From Vigna angularis (taxonomy: Eukaryota > Streptophyta > Magnoliopsida > Fabales > Fabaceae): 64,000 nt of DNA. A model generated the notes under the pieces. The model saw only the letters and a program-made list of their open reading frames with translations. It was not told where the DNA came from and did not search any database. The stretch covers positions 50,131,630-50,195,629 of the forward strand of contig NC_068970.1 in assembly GCF_016808095.1 (NCBI RefSeq). Reading direction: 5' to 3'. Below are positions 48,620-59,980 of the stretch, piece after piece. Numbering within the stretch: the first letter of the stretch is position 1; every line of letters starts with the position of its first letter. The translations under genes were made by a program, and so were the position numbers.

Positions 48620-51600
48620 TGATGAGTCGTTATTTCTTGAATTATATTTAGTTTATTGCACTTAAATAAACCAGGGAATTGTGTTTAATTGTCTGTTATT
48701 TCCCCGTTTTCCAAATTCTGCTTAATTTGGTCGAAAATTCGTAATTGTGCTAATTTGGGTTTTCTGAGCTGATTAAGTGCATTTCTGGTTGCAGGGAAGT
48801 TGTGGAAACATCATCTGGAGCATTGGGATATGGCGTGACACACTAAAAGGCTCAACATTTAGTCAATTAGATTCTAATTAAAGTTGTATTTTCGTTTTCT
48901 AGAAGCCCTTAATTAAAATTAGGTGTTTTGGACCCTTTTAGGGGCAATTTTGTAAAGAAAAACCATTTGTAGGACATGTGTCTTTTAGGTTTGGATTTTT
49001 AATTTATTGTGTGGACCCACCCTTTTTAAGGAGAGGACACACGACCCTTGTCCAGCCGCCACTTGCCTCTCGTTACTAGTTGGATATTCTCGGATTCTGC
49101 TCTTGGTTTTTTGGGAACGTTGTTTTGCTGGAGAGAATGGAGAGGCACATTTGTTTTTTTTAGAATGAAGCCCTGATTCAAAATTATTTTTAGCCTTGTT
49201 TTGTGCCCGCTGATTCATTGATATTCTTCTTGTTGGCTTTGGATATAAGGGAAAGAAATATTCGAACACTCGGTCAGAGATAATGGGGCGTGAGCATTTT
49301 TGCTGTGCACATTACTCATGAATAAAATTCTCTCGGTTGTTGTCCAGCAGGAAAAAGGAGTGTTTCTTTCTTTAGAAGATGCTAGCGGTGATGGATTTTT
49401 GTTTTATGGAGTTAAGCAATATGCGGTAGAGAAAGTGGAGTTGGAAGAAGTGAAACACGGTGTGGGGACTGGAATGACGTGCTGGAACGCGTGAAACGAT
49501 GAGGTGCTGATTCACTTTGCTGGAAGGAAGCACACGGAGAGCAACAGTGTGTGCGTGTTGAGCTGGAAGAAGTGAAGTGGTGTCTCGGCCTGTACGGGTG
49601 TTGGGCAGCCACTTGTTTTGTGGGTCTCGGCTTTTGAACGTTACACGGAGAATGGATGGGAGGCTATGGCACGGTGCATTCAAATTGGCTTTGAAAGAAG
49701 TTCTCACATGTTGAGCTGGAAGCAAGGAAGGGGGCGCTAATTCACTTTTCTTTTTAGTAGCACATTCGGTGATTGAGTTTTATTTTCTTTCTTTGAGAAG
49801 ATGAGCACGGAGATTCAAGGGAAAGAGATTCAGATATTTTATTTCATTTCTTTAGTGAAGTTTTACGGCTGAATGTGGTTCTCCAATTAGGAGATGGCAG
49901 AAAGAGAAACACACTCTCATTTTTTTATGCTGGAACGGAGATGAGGCACACAGCTCACGGCCAGCATGAGGGGACAGCTCAAAAGCGTTTATCTTCATTG
50001 AAGGAGAGAAGCACGTGTTGTCACATCCAGCAATAGAGCTCCAAAGTTTGGTTCCTCCAGCCACTATTCACGTGTTGTTTATAGTACCATTTAGTTGATG
50101 GATGTGCATTTCATTGCTTCACTCTTTAGCTAAATCATTGCGCTTCAGTATATATTAGATGCGTTTTCTTATTTATCTAGTGCATTTTCAATTGGTTAAC
50201 GTACTTTTCACTTTAATGTTGTCTATTCTGTTCAGCTGTGTTAATTTAATTATAATGTTAGCTTTAGTGATCAACCGTTTTAATTCTTCGTTTCCTTCCG
50301 TGTTTACATTCGTGGTTTAATTTAGTCCACTTGCATTCATAAAAACACTTTCAAACCCCCCCTTACTTCGTGTTGACCTGATTCTCGAACCACAGTTTGG
50401 TCCTTGAGAGACGACCTAGGAGTCACTTCCTAGCACTATATTGCATTAATTTTTGCAATCAACTTTTGTGTGAGGTGCGACCCTCTCATCAAAATGAAAT
50501 AGACCACACTTAGTCTTTTGCACTCCTCGGCAAAACCAAGACGAAAACTAGGGAACTACTCAAACATCAGGGAGGTGACACAGACTCGACAGACAGACAA
50601 CAAAGACTCCAAAACAGGAACACAGTTGCACAATTCTCACAAAATCTGGACAGTAAAAGGTATAGGCAGAATCCCACACAGAGTCAATGAAAGCAGATAC
50701 TCAAAGAATCATCCAAACAGTTCAGTACAAGGAAAACAGTCAATCAGTTCAAGAGATGAATCCAAAGCAACAGAGCCTCACAGATGCACACAATCAGTGT
50801 TTCTCTCAAGTGTTGAAGGTAAATCAATGTCACTCAATGCACTCAAGAAAGCAAACACAAATAGACTTGGCAAGCCTCTAATATCAACACTCAAGCACAT
50901 ACGCATGTTCAAATCAAAAGGTCTTTTCATGGTTGTAATGGGGCCAAGGACAAGGGAGGATATATCTGGATAAGAAGCTACAAACCATAAGGAACAAAGG
51001 AGCAATGGGGAACAAGTGTAAACACATTCAAACACACCCACAACCTCTAATTCCATCCTCTTCTTGACTCCATTATTCACAATAATTTTTATTTTTCTCT
51101 ATTTGTTTTTTTTTCTCATCCTGTCTCTTTTCTTTTCTCTCTTTGGCACACAATTGTAAGAGACAAGATACACAACATATTTACAAAAACAAAACAAGAA
51201 GAGAAGCCAACTAGCCAATTCATAAGAATCCCCAAGGAGACCACACTTGTTCCCAAAACAATTCCAAAGCTCCAAAATTCCCTAAGGTAAAGGTAATCAT
51301 GGTTTTTCACTTAGGGCTAGTGTATGAGCTTCAAAACAAAATAAATGGGGAAAGTATAGGCTCAAAAGTGGTTTTCAAAGGATTTAGAACAAGGTAGGCT
51401 TATTTGGCTAGAGAGGCTCAAGAACATAGCTGCCTTTATCACTTCCAAACATGCATATCGATTAAGAATTATGAAGAAGAGTCAAGCCAAGGCATATGCG
51501 CAAACAACCAAGAGACATATCACACACAAGAAAGACATAAAGTGGCTCAAATCTCACATAGGGTAATTCTGTCACAATCAATTCAACTCTCAAAAATCAT

Positions 51601-51765
51601 AATCATCTTCCAAGCAGAGAAAAGCAAGGATTTCAAACAAATAAGTATCAATCAAGTGAAGGAAATGATAAGTCTACAACCCAAACAAAGTCCAGAAAAC
51701 AAGAGAAACAGGAAAAACTGTACACAAGACACAACAAAAAAAAAAAAACTACTTAGAAAACAAGA
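48620..51765 (-). mobile_element. Truncated Gypsy element: 3' LTR (48620-50491) plus internal 3' part
   Basis: The 1872-bp LTR has ends TGATGAG...CTCATCA, a perfect 7-bp inverted pair. On the minus strand, the sequence just upstream of it (50492-50530) reads AGACTAAGTGTGGTCTATTT, the kind of sequence that precedes the 3' LTR in Athila-like elements, so orientation is minus. The internal piece 50492-51765 has no recognisable pol; its short frames are unassigned. The left flank TATAG (48615-48619) would be the target duplication, but the other end is lost: at 51766 the sequence jumps into a second copy of the TR-GAG LTR. Confidence 0.72.
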
Positions 51766-52129
51766 CCTAAACAATAGCATCTAGCTTTATTTATATTAAA
51801 TATTTCCCTAGAATATGATTTTATTTATTATAATTAACTTCTACTGAATATTTCTCTAGGATATAGCTATGCTTACTATAATTAAATTATACTGAATAAT
51901 TCCCTAGGTTATAATTCTATTTACTATAATCAACTTATAATGAATATTACCCTAGGATGTAGCTCTATTTACTATAATTAACTTATACTGAATATTTTCC
52001 TAGGTTATGGCCTTATTTACTACAATTATTTCTCGTCCATCCTAATTGTTGTTCGAGTTAGGATAGTCACTCTTCAACCGATCGGCTCCAGCTCTTCATC
52101 GCCTTCCGTTTCGCTTTGCTTTCCCCTGC
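51766..52129 (-). repeat. TR-GAG array: LTR2, second segment
   Basis: Resumes at CCTAAACAATAGCATCTAGC, overlapping the sequence already present at 48516-48618, and passes intact through the site (GGATATAGCTATGC) that is split at 48619. It stops at CCTGC where the Athila-like element begins. Confidence 0.85.
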
Positions 52130-53415
52130 TGATAACAGTTGAAAAACTGTTATTTTCATGCTTAAAATTGATACTAAAAGCAACCTTTAATACTTAGAAA
52201 CTAGCTTGAAATCATGCTTTTGTTCGTATTTTCAGAAATAAGAGAGCTGGACAGGTTTATGCTTGATTTCAATGTTTTTGTGCAGGTTTTAAGGTGAATT
52301 TGGTGAAAGAAGTGAAGAAGGAGAGAGATGGAATCAGAAAAGACATCAAAAAGTGCAAAAGGAGAAGCCGCAACTGCCGCTCAACGGCAGTTTACCGCTG
52401 AGCGGCACTCAGGAGTTCACGTTGGATCCGCTGAGGGGCAAAATGGCCGCTGAGGGGAAGAAACCAACTCACGCACTTACCACTGAGCGACACTATTTTT
52501 GGGCTTGGGCCTAATTTTATGTAATTTACGAACAATATATAAGCTTTAGGGTTTCCTAGGGTTTGTATCTTTGGTTGGAACGAAGAAAACACTCTCTCTA
52601 CCACCCCTTTGAAGGAGGATCTTGGATGCTCAGGCTACCTCTTCACCTTTCTAGGGTTTTATCCTTCATTCTTTCATTATTGTTCATCTAGGTTCACCAT
52701 GAATATGGTGAACTAAACCTTGTATGTTTGTTGGGGAATCAATGTAATCTTTTGAAGCTCTCATATATGGAATTTGTGTTTACATCTTAATCTAAGACCT
52801 ATGCTTTCTTTCATCATTAGTTAGGGTTTTTCCTCTTTGCTCAATGCTTGCTTTGTTTAACTCATTCAATGCATGATTATTGGTTTTGTCGATACGGGAA
52901 CGTACGGGAAAGTCTAGATCCGGGGAATTTCTCCCAATAGTATATTGGTTGCCGTTAAGCTCCTGCGCTAAATAAACTAATTATTAGGAATGCTAGGAAT
53001 TGTATGAACTCGTAATTAGGGAGAAGCCTTCTTGAAAGGTAATTTAGAGAGTGGCATTAACAATGATGAATTGAATGTTGAATTCCTAAAATATATGAGA
53101 GTGGATAAGATGAAATTGATAACCCCAACAACATACTCATCCATATATTCCATTGAAAGTGTTTGTATTTTGCTTTAGCCATTGATCACATTCATGCATA
53201 CATGTTTATTTTCGTCTTTTGCATAGTAAAATCCAATTATTTCGTTCTTAAGTCTTAGCTAATCAACAAATCACATAACTAAACTAGGCCGTGAGTCCTT
53301 TGGGAGAACGATACTTGGTCTTACCGAGTTATTACTTGAAACGATTCGGTCATACTTGCCGATTGTAAAACAAGTTTGTGACATCACATTTTGGTGTTCA
53401 TAAATTTGTCCATCA
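52130..53415 (+). repeat. 5' LTR of the Athila-like element (1286 bp)
   Basis: TG...CA ends. It includes the palindrome CCGCTGAGCGG at 52395-52405, within the 39 bp lacking in the 3' LTR, and a GAACAATATATAAGC TATA-like box at about 52529-52543. Confidence 0.95.
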
Positions 53416-53738
53416 AGTTTTTGGCGCCGTTGCTGGGGACTCGTGGTTTAACTGGTTAATTTGTGTGATTATTGATTATCTTTAACTTGTTTTTGAATTT
53501 TTAATTTAAATTTCAAATTTTTATTTTCTGTTTATATTTTTTCAGTTTTTATTATATTTTATTTTATTTTATTTTATTTTATTTTTTGGTTATTATTTTA
53601 TTTTATTTTTCTGTTTTTTTTTCGATTTTTATTTTTTTGTTTTTATTTTTCTGTTTTCTGTTTTTATTTTATTTTCTTATCTCTGATCTTATACCTTCTT
53701 TTATATCTTTTTGTGCTAACAATTGTTTTTAGGGTTTT

Positions 53739-54650
53739 GTGCCTAATGTCTGCATAATGCAATTTGGTCAAGAATTTAACTATATGGGCACTCAATTCTA
53801 CCAAAGTAATCTCAACCACTGGTGGGAACCTCACTCAAGCATGGATCAAAGCCAATTTTGGCAAGCTGCTGGACAATTTGAGAACCAACCACAACAACAA
53901 TGGCAGCAACAACCCTTTCTATCAGGAAGTTTGGATAGGTTGGAGGACACCCTTCAACGATTTTTTAAAAATTCTGACGCTACTCAGAAAAGCATTGAAG
54001 AATCATGTAAAAGAATGGAGATGCAACTTCGTTACATTAGTCAGAGACTGAATGATGAGGTTAATACTGAAGTTAACCTTAAGGAGGAAGGGCAAACCAT
54101 TGTCACTGAAAGTGACAAGATTTTTGATGAGAACAAATTAGAGGGAGATGAGGAAAAGATAGAGAGAAAAGAGAAAGAAGAGTTGAGTGAGAAAAATAAA
54201 GATGAAGAAAAAGAGAAAGAAGTGGTTGAGAGAGAAGAGAGAAAGAAAATTTGTGTGAAAATAAAGAAGTTGAAAATAAAAAGAAAAGGGAAGAAAAAAA
54301 TAAGAGAAAAGAAAAAGAGAAAATTTAGGGAGAGAAAAAGGAAGAAAAAGAAGATGAGAGGAAAGAAGAAGAAATCATATGAAAAATCCCATCCTCATCT
54401 AAAGAAGAATCATAGGAAGGAAAAGAAATTTAAGTGCTTTATGGAAATCTTCAAGAAATTGGAGATTAAAGTTCCTATGATTGAGACATTGCAACAGGTT
54501 CCTGGTGTTATCAAATTTCTGAAGAAGTTCAGTAGAAAGAAGAAAAAAAAAAGAAGAAAGAACATGAGCTTGGGTCAAGCTAATGACGTTAAAAGAGCGC
54601 TTACTGGGAGGCAACCCAGTGATTTAAAAACTTTTGAGTTTGTTTTGTAA
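53739..54650 (+). CDS. Gag-like charged protein of the non-autonomous Athila-like element (303 aa)
   Basis: The frame after the leader begins MPNVCIMQFGQEFNYMGTQF, has a Gln/Trp-rich N-terminal part (QFENQPQQQWQQQPFLSGSL) and a predicted coiled-coil segment (about residues 65-110), then a long Glu/Lys-rich tract (about 120-235) and a more regular C-terminal part with KFKCFMEIFKKLEIKVPMIE. That last part resembles the 'F..LF.KL.I.IPF.EAL..MP.Y.KF' block found between gag and protease in Athila polyproteins, so the ORF is probably a gag/pol junction remnant joined by deletion. Whether a protein is made is unknown; the ORF is open throughout. Confidence 0.55.
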   Translation: MPNVCIMQFGQEFNYMGTQFYQSNLNHWWEPHSSMDQSQFWQAAGQFENQPQQQWQQQPFLSGSLDRLEDTLQRFFKNSDATQKSIEESCKRMEMQLRYISQRLNDEVNTEVNLKEEGQTIVTESDKIFDENKLEGDEEKIERKEKEELSEKNKDEEKEKEVVEREERKKICVKIKKLKIKRKGKKKIREKKKRKFRERKRKKKKMRGKKKKSYEKSHPHLKKNHRKEKKFKCFMEIFKKLEIKVPMIETLQQVPGVIKFLKKFSRKKKKKRRKNMSLGQANDVKRALTGRQPSDLKTFEFVL

Positions 54651-56559
54651 CTTTTAATTTGTGGACATTATTTTTGTAAATACTTTGTTGGATATAGAAT
54701 CTACTGAAGGATGCTGAGTCTGTAACACCTACTGATGGGTGTTGGTGAGAAAATTTTGCACCTACTAATGGGTGTTGGTAAGTTTGTAACACCTACTGAT
54801 GGGTGTTGGTAAGATTGTAACACCTACTGATGGGTGTTGGTGGATTTTGGGTCAGGCTCGTGACGTTAAACAAGCACTACCTGGGAGGCAACCCAGTTGA
54901 TTGATTTTTCTGTATTTTTTGTTTTGATCCTGCTTTAGTTGCATAATAGGGCTGTGCATGAGTGATCTGAGAATTTTATTGCAGGGAGCCAGTGAGGGGT
55001 ATGTTTAGGACGCATCTAGGTCAAGTTAAGAAGAAGAACACTTCCCGTAAGTGCCGCTGAGCGGCAAACTACCGCTGAGCGGTAGTGTCGCAGAAGGGGC
55101 TTGGGTTTCCCCTCAGCGGAACCTGAGCCCATTAGGGGTATTTTTATACCCTAAGCTGCGCCTTGGTTTTTTTTTTAGATTCTTCTATGCACACACTCCT
55201 ACTTACTTTTCCAAGGTTTTCTATAACTTTTTCCTCACCCCTCTTGAGAAAATCTTCCTTTCACTCACTTGCTCACTAGTTTTCCATCTAAGTTTGGGGT
55301 TGGGAGAGAGAATCATTTATGCGGCTGAGTTTTTCAAAGCACTAAAGCAGGATTTGTTTTATTCACTTATTTGTTTTTGTTTAGGGTTGATGTACTCTAT
55401 TGGAAACCTGGTTTGTTATGATGGTTTGCTATTGACTGTGATTGTGTGATAAGTAATGCTTGATGATGATTATTGACTGATTGATGTTGAGATAGATGTG
55501 CACATAAAATGCTTATACAGGTGATTCACAAGCTTTGTGAACAAATGCAGGACATTATGATTGTGATTGTGAGATTAAGCAGGATGTGTATGTCAAATGT
55601 GAATGAGCTTATATGTGAGGTTTTGAGCTCCAGAGTTTTTATTGTTTGAATGCTATTATTTTGAAAGCATGAATAATTTTGCCCATGTCTTCTATGATTG
55701 AATCAATTGCTTGTTTTGCATCATATGATCAAGGCCATTTGTTGGAACCCTTTTTATTGGCCAAATTCATGAAGTTAGCCCACTAAAAGAGAACACTTTG
55801 TGTTCTATCCTTTGAACCCTTAGCCTTGAACATAATGAAAAACCTTGTTGAAAAGCTTTACCTTGAGTTAAGTAGAAAATCTTATGTGGTATTGATAAAT
55901 GTTCAAGTTTGGGGTTGTTGGGAAAGCATGAAAAAGAAAAAGGGAAAAGAATTGAGCTAAGAAGTTAAGAAATAAGAATGTGAAAAGAAAAAAAAAAGAA
56001 AAGAAAAGAAAAGAAAGGCAAAGCTCAATGCAAAAGCAAGTTGGAAAAAACTAAGAACAATTGTGTTGTTATGATTCTCTTAACTCAAGGATTTTGTGAT
56101 CCAGAAAAACCAATTTTCTTGTTAGCCCAGCCACATTATAAGCCATTGAAAAGTCCTTTTGATGATGCATGCTTGTTAATGTTTTTGATTGTGGTAAAAT
56201 GAAAGGCAAAGTTGATTCATGTGACATTGTGATAGTAGAGTGAATGAGTAATTACCTCTTATACACTTGTGTGTGAGTGAAACACCTTACCTAGTGAGGA
56301 AATATTTCATGAGCACATGAACGTCCATGCTTAATTGATTGATCATTCATGAAAAATAGCATTTGTTGGATATTAAGTGACTTTGTGAACACCAAAGCAT
56401 GTGCACGTCTTGATTGAAATATTGGTCATAAGTTTGATTGAAGCTTTTACTTATCTTGAAAAGAAGAATTTTGAATGAGTGAACCATTAAATGAATTGGT
56501 AGAAGATTGAGTTACATCTTGTTTGCTTGAGGACAAGCAAAGTTCTAAGTTTGGGGTTG
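54651..56559 (+). other. Non-coding interior of the Athila-like element
   Basis: Contains four to five close repeats of 'cacctactgatgggtgttgg' (54727-54842), two copies of 'gacgttaaa..agcgc/cac...gggaggcaacccagt' (54587 and 54864), two CCGCTGAGCGG palindromes (55055-55065, 55072-55082) and an A/G-rich patch at 55930-56020. The ORF at 55051-55449 has no recognised domain. Confidence 0.7.
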
Positions 56560-57806
56560 TGATAACAGTTGAAAAACTGTTATTTTCATGCTTAAAATTG
56601 ATACTAAAAGCAACCTTTAACACTTAGAAACTAGCTTGAAATCATGCTTTTGTTCATATTTTCAGAAATAAGAGAGCTGGACAGGTTTATGCTTGATTTC
56701 AGTGTTTTTGTGCAGGTTTTAAGGTGAATTTGGTGAAAGAAGTGAAGAAGGAGAGAGATGGAATCAGAAAAGACATCAAAAAGTGCAAAAGGAGAAGCCG
56801 CAACTGTTCACGTTGGATCCGCTGAGGGGCAAAATGGCCGCTGAGGGGAAGAAACCAACTCACGCACTTACCGCTGAGCGGCACTATTTTTGGGCTTGGG
56901 CCTAATTTTATGTAATTTACGAACAGTATATAAGCTTTAGGGTTTCCTAGGGTTTGTATATTTGGCTGGAACGAAGAAAACACTCTCTCTACCACCCCTT
57001 TGAAGGAGGATCTTGGATGCTCAGGTTACCTCTTCACCTTTCTAGGGTTTTATCCTTCATTCTTTCATTATTGTTCATCTAGGTTCACCATGAATATGGT
57101 GAACTAAACCTTGTATGTTTGTTGGGGAATCAATGTAATCTTTTGAAGCTCTCATATATGGAATTTGTGTTTACATCTTAATCTAAGACCTATGATTTCT
57201 TTCATCATTAGTTAGGGTTTTTCCTCTTTGCTCAATGCTTGCTTTGTTTAACTCATTCAATGCATGATTATTGGTTTTGTCGATACGGGAACGTACGTGG
57301 AAGTCTAGATCCGGGGAATTTCTCCCAATAGTATATTGGTTGCCGTTAAGCTCCTGCGCTAAATAAACTAATTATTAGGAATGCTAGGAATTGTATGAAC
57401 TCGTAATTAGGGAGAAGCCTTCTTGAAAGGTAATTTAGAGAGTGGCATTAACAATGATGAATTGAATGTTGAATTCCTAAAATATATGAGAGTGGATAAG
57501 ATGAAATTGATAACCCCAACAACATACTCATCCATATATTCCATTGAAAGTGTTTGTATTTTGCTTTAGCCATTGATCACATTCATGCATACATGTTTAT
57601 TTTCGTCTTTTGCATAGTAAAATCCAATTATTTCGTTCTTAAGTCTTAGCTAATCAACAAATCACATAACTAAACTAGGCCGTGAGTCCTTTGGGAGAAC
57701 GATACTTGGTCTTACCGAGTTATTACTTGAAACGATTCGGTCATACTTGCCGATTGTAAAACAAGTTTTTGACATCACATTTTGGTGTTCATAAATTTTT
57801 CCATCA
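56560..57806 (+). repeat. 3' LTR of the Athila-like element (1247 bp)
   Basis: Near-identical to the 5' LTR except the 39-bp loss at 'gccgcaactg|ttcacgttgg' (about 56805) and scattered substitutions. Confidence 0.95.
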
Positions 57807-57811
57807 CCTGC

Positions 57812-57950
57812 CTCCTACCGTTTGAAGAAACTCTTCACCATTCCACCGTTGGGCTTGTTTCCCCCTGCCTCCTACCGTTCGGCTCCAGCTCTTCACCGCC
57901 TTCCACAGTTCGACTTGCTTCCCTTTGCCTCCTACCGTTCGGCTCCCCTA
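57812..57950 (-). repeat. TR-GAG array: LTR2, third segment
   Basis: The GC-richer 'cctaccgttcggctcc' part of the LTR, between the Athila-like element and the Cassandra LTR. Confidence 0.85.
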
Positions 57951-58368
57951 TGTGACATCCGGGCAATGACGAGGGCGGGGAGTGACGCCGGTGCAAGAGG
58001 CATGGTGCAGGGGGCACGGACAAGGAGCGGCTCCTGGCAGCTTCGGGTGGAAGGGGTACATGGACGAATCGAACATACACCGGAATGAGAGGGATCTGGA
58101 GACTGTGTAGGTATGGGACTATACGGTTGAAGGATAGCTTAAAGGAATTGATTTGGCTACTCATATCACCAAAATGCATTTGCTTTTCGGTAGCCTGACT
58201 CATAAGAACTCCATGGTTAAGCGTGCTTAGCTTGGAGCAATTCTGGGATGGGTGACCTTTCGGGAAGTTTTCCCAGAAAGTGTGCGAGTGAGGACAAAGC
58301 ACACTGGAAAGCCTGGTGGTGATCTGTGGGGGCAGTCAACGGTCCCTGTGAGTTGCCGGGGCGTTACA
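57951..58368 (+). mobile_element. Solo LTR of a Cassandra-type TRIM (418 bp, TSD CCCTA)
   Basis: Starts TGTGACATCC, ends GGGGCGTTACA and is flanked by CCCTA at 57946-57950 and 58369-58373. At 58212-58290 it contains a 5S rRNA-like stretch: GGTTAAGCGTGCTTAGCTTG, then GGGATGGGTGACCTTTCGGG and AAGTTTTCCCAGAAAGTGTG, matching the internal RNA polymerase III promoter region (box A to box C) of 5S genes. LTRs with 5S sequence are the hallmark of Cassandra, a family of non-coding terminal-repeat retrotransposons in miniature. No second LTR or interior is present. Confidence 0.9.
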
Positions 58369-58373
58369 CCCTA

Positions 58374-58408
58374 CCTTCTATCCTGTCACTCAGTATCCTA
58401 TCATTACA
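58374..58408 (-). repeat. TR-GAG array: LTR2, last segment
   Basis: CCTTCTATCC...CCTATCATTACA, the same terminus as LTR1 (47054) and LTR3 (61871). Confidence 0.85.
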
Positions 58409-59630
58409 CCCTGCAGCATAACAACCTTGTCCCCAAGGTTGGAACCGGGGAGCTTGGTCGCATGGATCTTCTTCAATTCTGGAGGTTTGGGTGGTGGCAA
58501 TTCCTCTTCCTGTAACTCCCATTCTTCCTTCATTCTGGACACCTTTCTTCTAGAATCGTAGGCCATGAGAAAATGGTCTTCGATGTCTTCCCATACTTCA
58601 AATAGCTCTCTCCCCTCTACAGGTGTATCAAGAATTGTAAGCACCCCTTTTCTGTTCGTTGGCCCACCTTTTCATAGAATCCATCTTTCTCTCCGGGGCA
58701 TTGATTCTTCCATCTATCCTTCCTTCCAAAGTCTTCTTTCTTCCTTCCCTCACGCTAAAGGTATTCAGTAGTTCTCTCCCTTTCGGATCTGTCAGTCCTC
58801 GCCCGTTCGGTTTCGGCTGTCCTCTCCCGTTCGGTTCCGACTGTCCCCTCCCGTTCGGATATGGCAATCCTCTAAGTTCGGTTCCGGTAATCCTCTCATG
58901 TTTGGATCCGACAATCCTCGCCCATTCGGAGCTTGGGCGTATTCTTCCATTGTCCCCGACTGCTTACTAGCCGCCAGTCTTTTGAAGACTGACCCTCTAC
59001 TTCTTTCTCTGAATCGGATCACCATCGCTTCCTTTAAACCATCCCACGATCGAATTCTGGCCTTCTCCCTCGAAAATTTGAACCAGTATCTGGCACTTCT
59101 CTCCATACTAATGTAGGCTAGGTGCACCTTCTCTTCCTTTGACACTCCTTGTAATTCAAATAATTTATCAACTCTGTTGATCCAATTCAATGGATCAATT
59201 CCTTCAAAAACCGGTAACTCTTCACTTTTTCTCCAATTTGGTTGCTCCTGCGCACCACCCTCCTTCTCGCCTTCCTCTTCATCTCGTCGGTCCCTCCTTT
59301 TTCCGTTGACAGACCCTTAGCTTCCACCCTAGTTGCCATCTAGTTGTCGGTCTCGGTCTCCCATCTTCCTCATCAGTTCTTGGAAATTTTTTTGCATTGC
59401 CGTCTCCAAAGTCCCCATGGACTGCTCCATGTTCTCCATCTTCAGCTCCATGTTCTCCAGTTTCCCTTCTACTGCATTCATTCTTCCCTCCATCTCTCCT
59501 TTCACTCTTCTTTAAGAATCCGACAGTTTCTTGATTACTTCTTGATCCCGTAGCGCTCCCTTGATGATTCGACAGTTCCCTCCGTCACACCCTTTTCTCC
59601 TCTCTATCCGATCCGGCAGGTCAGACCAAT
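58409..59630 (-). pseudogene. TR-GAG array: internal region 2, gag-only (1222 bp)
   Basis: Same layout and nearly the same length as internal region 1. The minus strand gives a gag core with fewer breaks: EELPVFEGIDPLNWINRVDK, EEKVHLAYISMERSARYWFK, EAMVIRFRERSRGSVFKRLA, then RGLPEPN repeats that shift frame (reading GDSRNRTGED in the annotated frame). The tail TKLPGSNLGDKVVMLQGVMI reaches the polypurine tract. Stops lie near 59334 and 59319 between coiled coil and gag core. The starting codon is replaced by CTA. Next to LTR3 the sequence ATTGGTCTGACCTGCCGG (59630 downward) is the primer-binding-site position. Confidence 0.82.
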
Positions 59631-59980
59631 TGTTACGTAGCTGAGTATGAAATCTAACCAGAACAACCTCTCGCACACTCAAAACACGTAACAGAATAAT
59701 GAACGAAAAGCACGAATGAATTTATTTAATTGATGGTAATATCTGAATAAATAAAAGTAAACAAAGGTAACTGGGAGCATAACCTCCTTCAATTACTTTG
59801 GAGCATAACCTCCCTCACAGGAGCATAGCCGCATGTCAACAAAACTCAATAATCAAAAGCATGCCCTAAACAATAGCATCTAGCTCTATTTATATTAAAT
59901 ATTTCCCTAGAATATGATTCTATTTACTATAATTAACTTCTATTGAATATTTCCCTAGAATATAACTCTATTTACTATAA
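59631..59980 (-). repeat. TR-GAG array: LTR3, first segment
   Basis: TGTTACGTAGCTGAGTATG to the minisatellite, interrupted at TTACTATAA by MULE 3. Confidence 0.87.

Larger units (their letters stand above)
52130..57806 (+). mobile_element. Complete young non-autonomous Athila-like LTR element (5677 bp, TSD CCTGC)
   Basis: 5' LTR 52130-53415 and 3' LTR 56560-57806 both begin TGATAACAGTTGAAAAACTG and end CCATCA. They differ by one 39-bp deletion in the 3' LTR plus, by eye, little more than a dozen substitutions, so the insertion is recent. Flanking 5-mers CCTGC lie at 52125-52129 and 57807-57811. A primer-binding site of Athila type (TTTTTGGCGCCGTTGCTGGG, from 53418) follows the 5' LTR and a polypurine stretch (AAGTTTGGGGTTG) precedes the 3' LTR. 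The interior has one gag-like ORF (53739-54650) and no pol, so mobility would need proteins from another element. Confidence 0.95.

Noticed and set aside
50518..51784. Frames of 151 and 126 codons right of the 1.87-kb LTR
   Set aside because: No recognisable domain; biased Lys/Gln/Ser composition within the untranslated-looking 3' part of a truncated Gypsy element, on the strand opposite to the element.
58212..58290. A 5S rRNA gene
   Set aside because: Only a diverged part of 5S is present, inside TSD-flanked LTR termini; it is the promoter segment of a Cassandra LTR.
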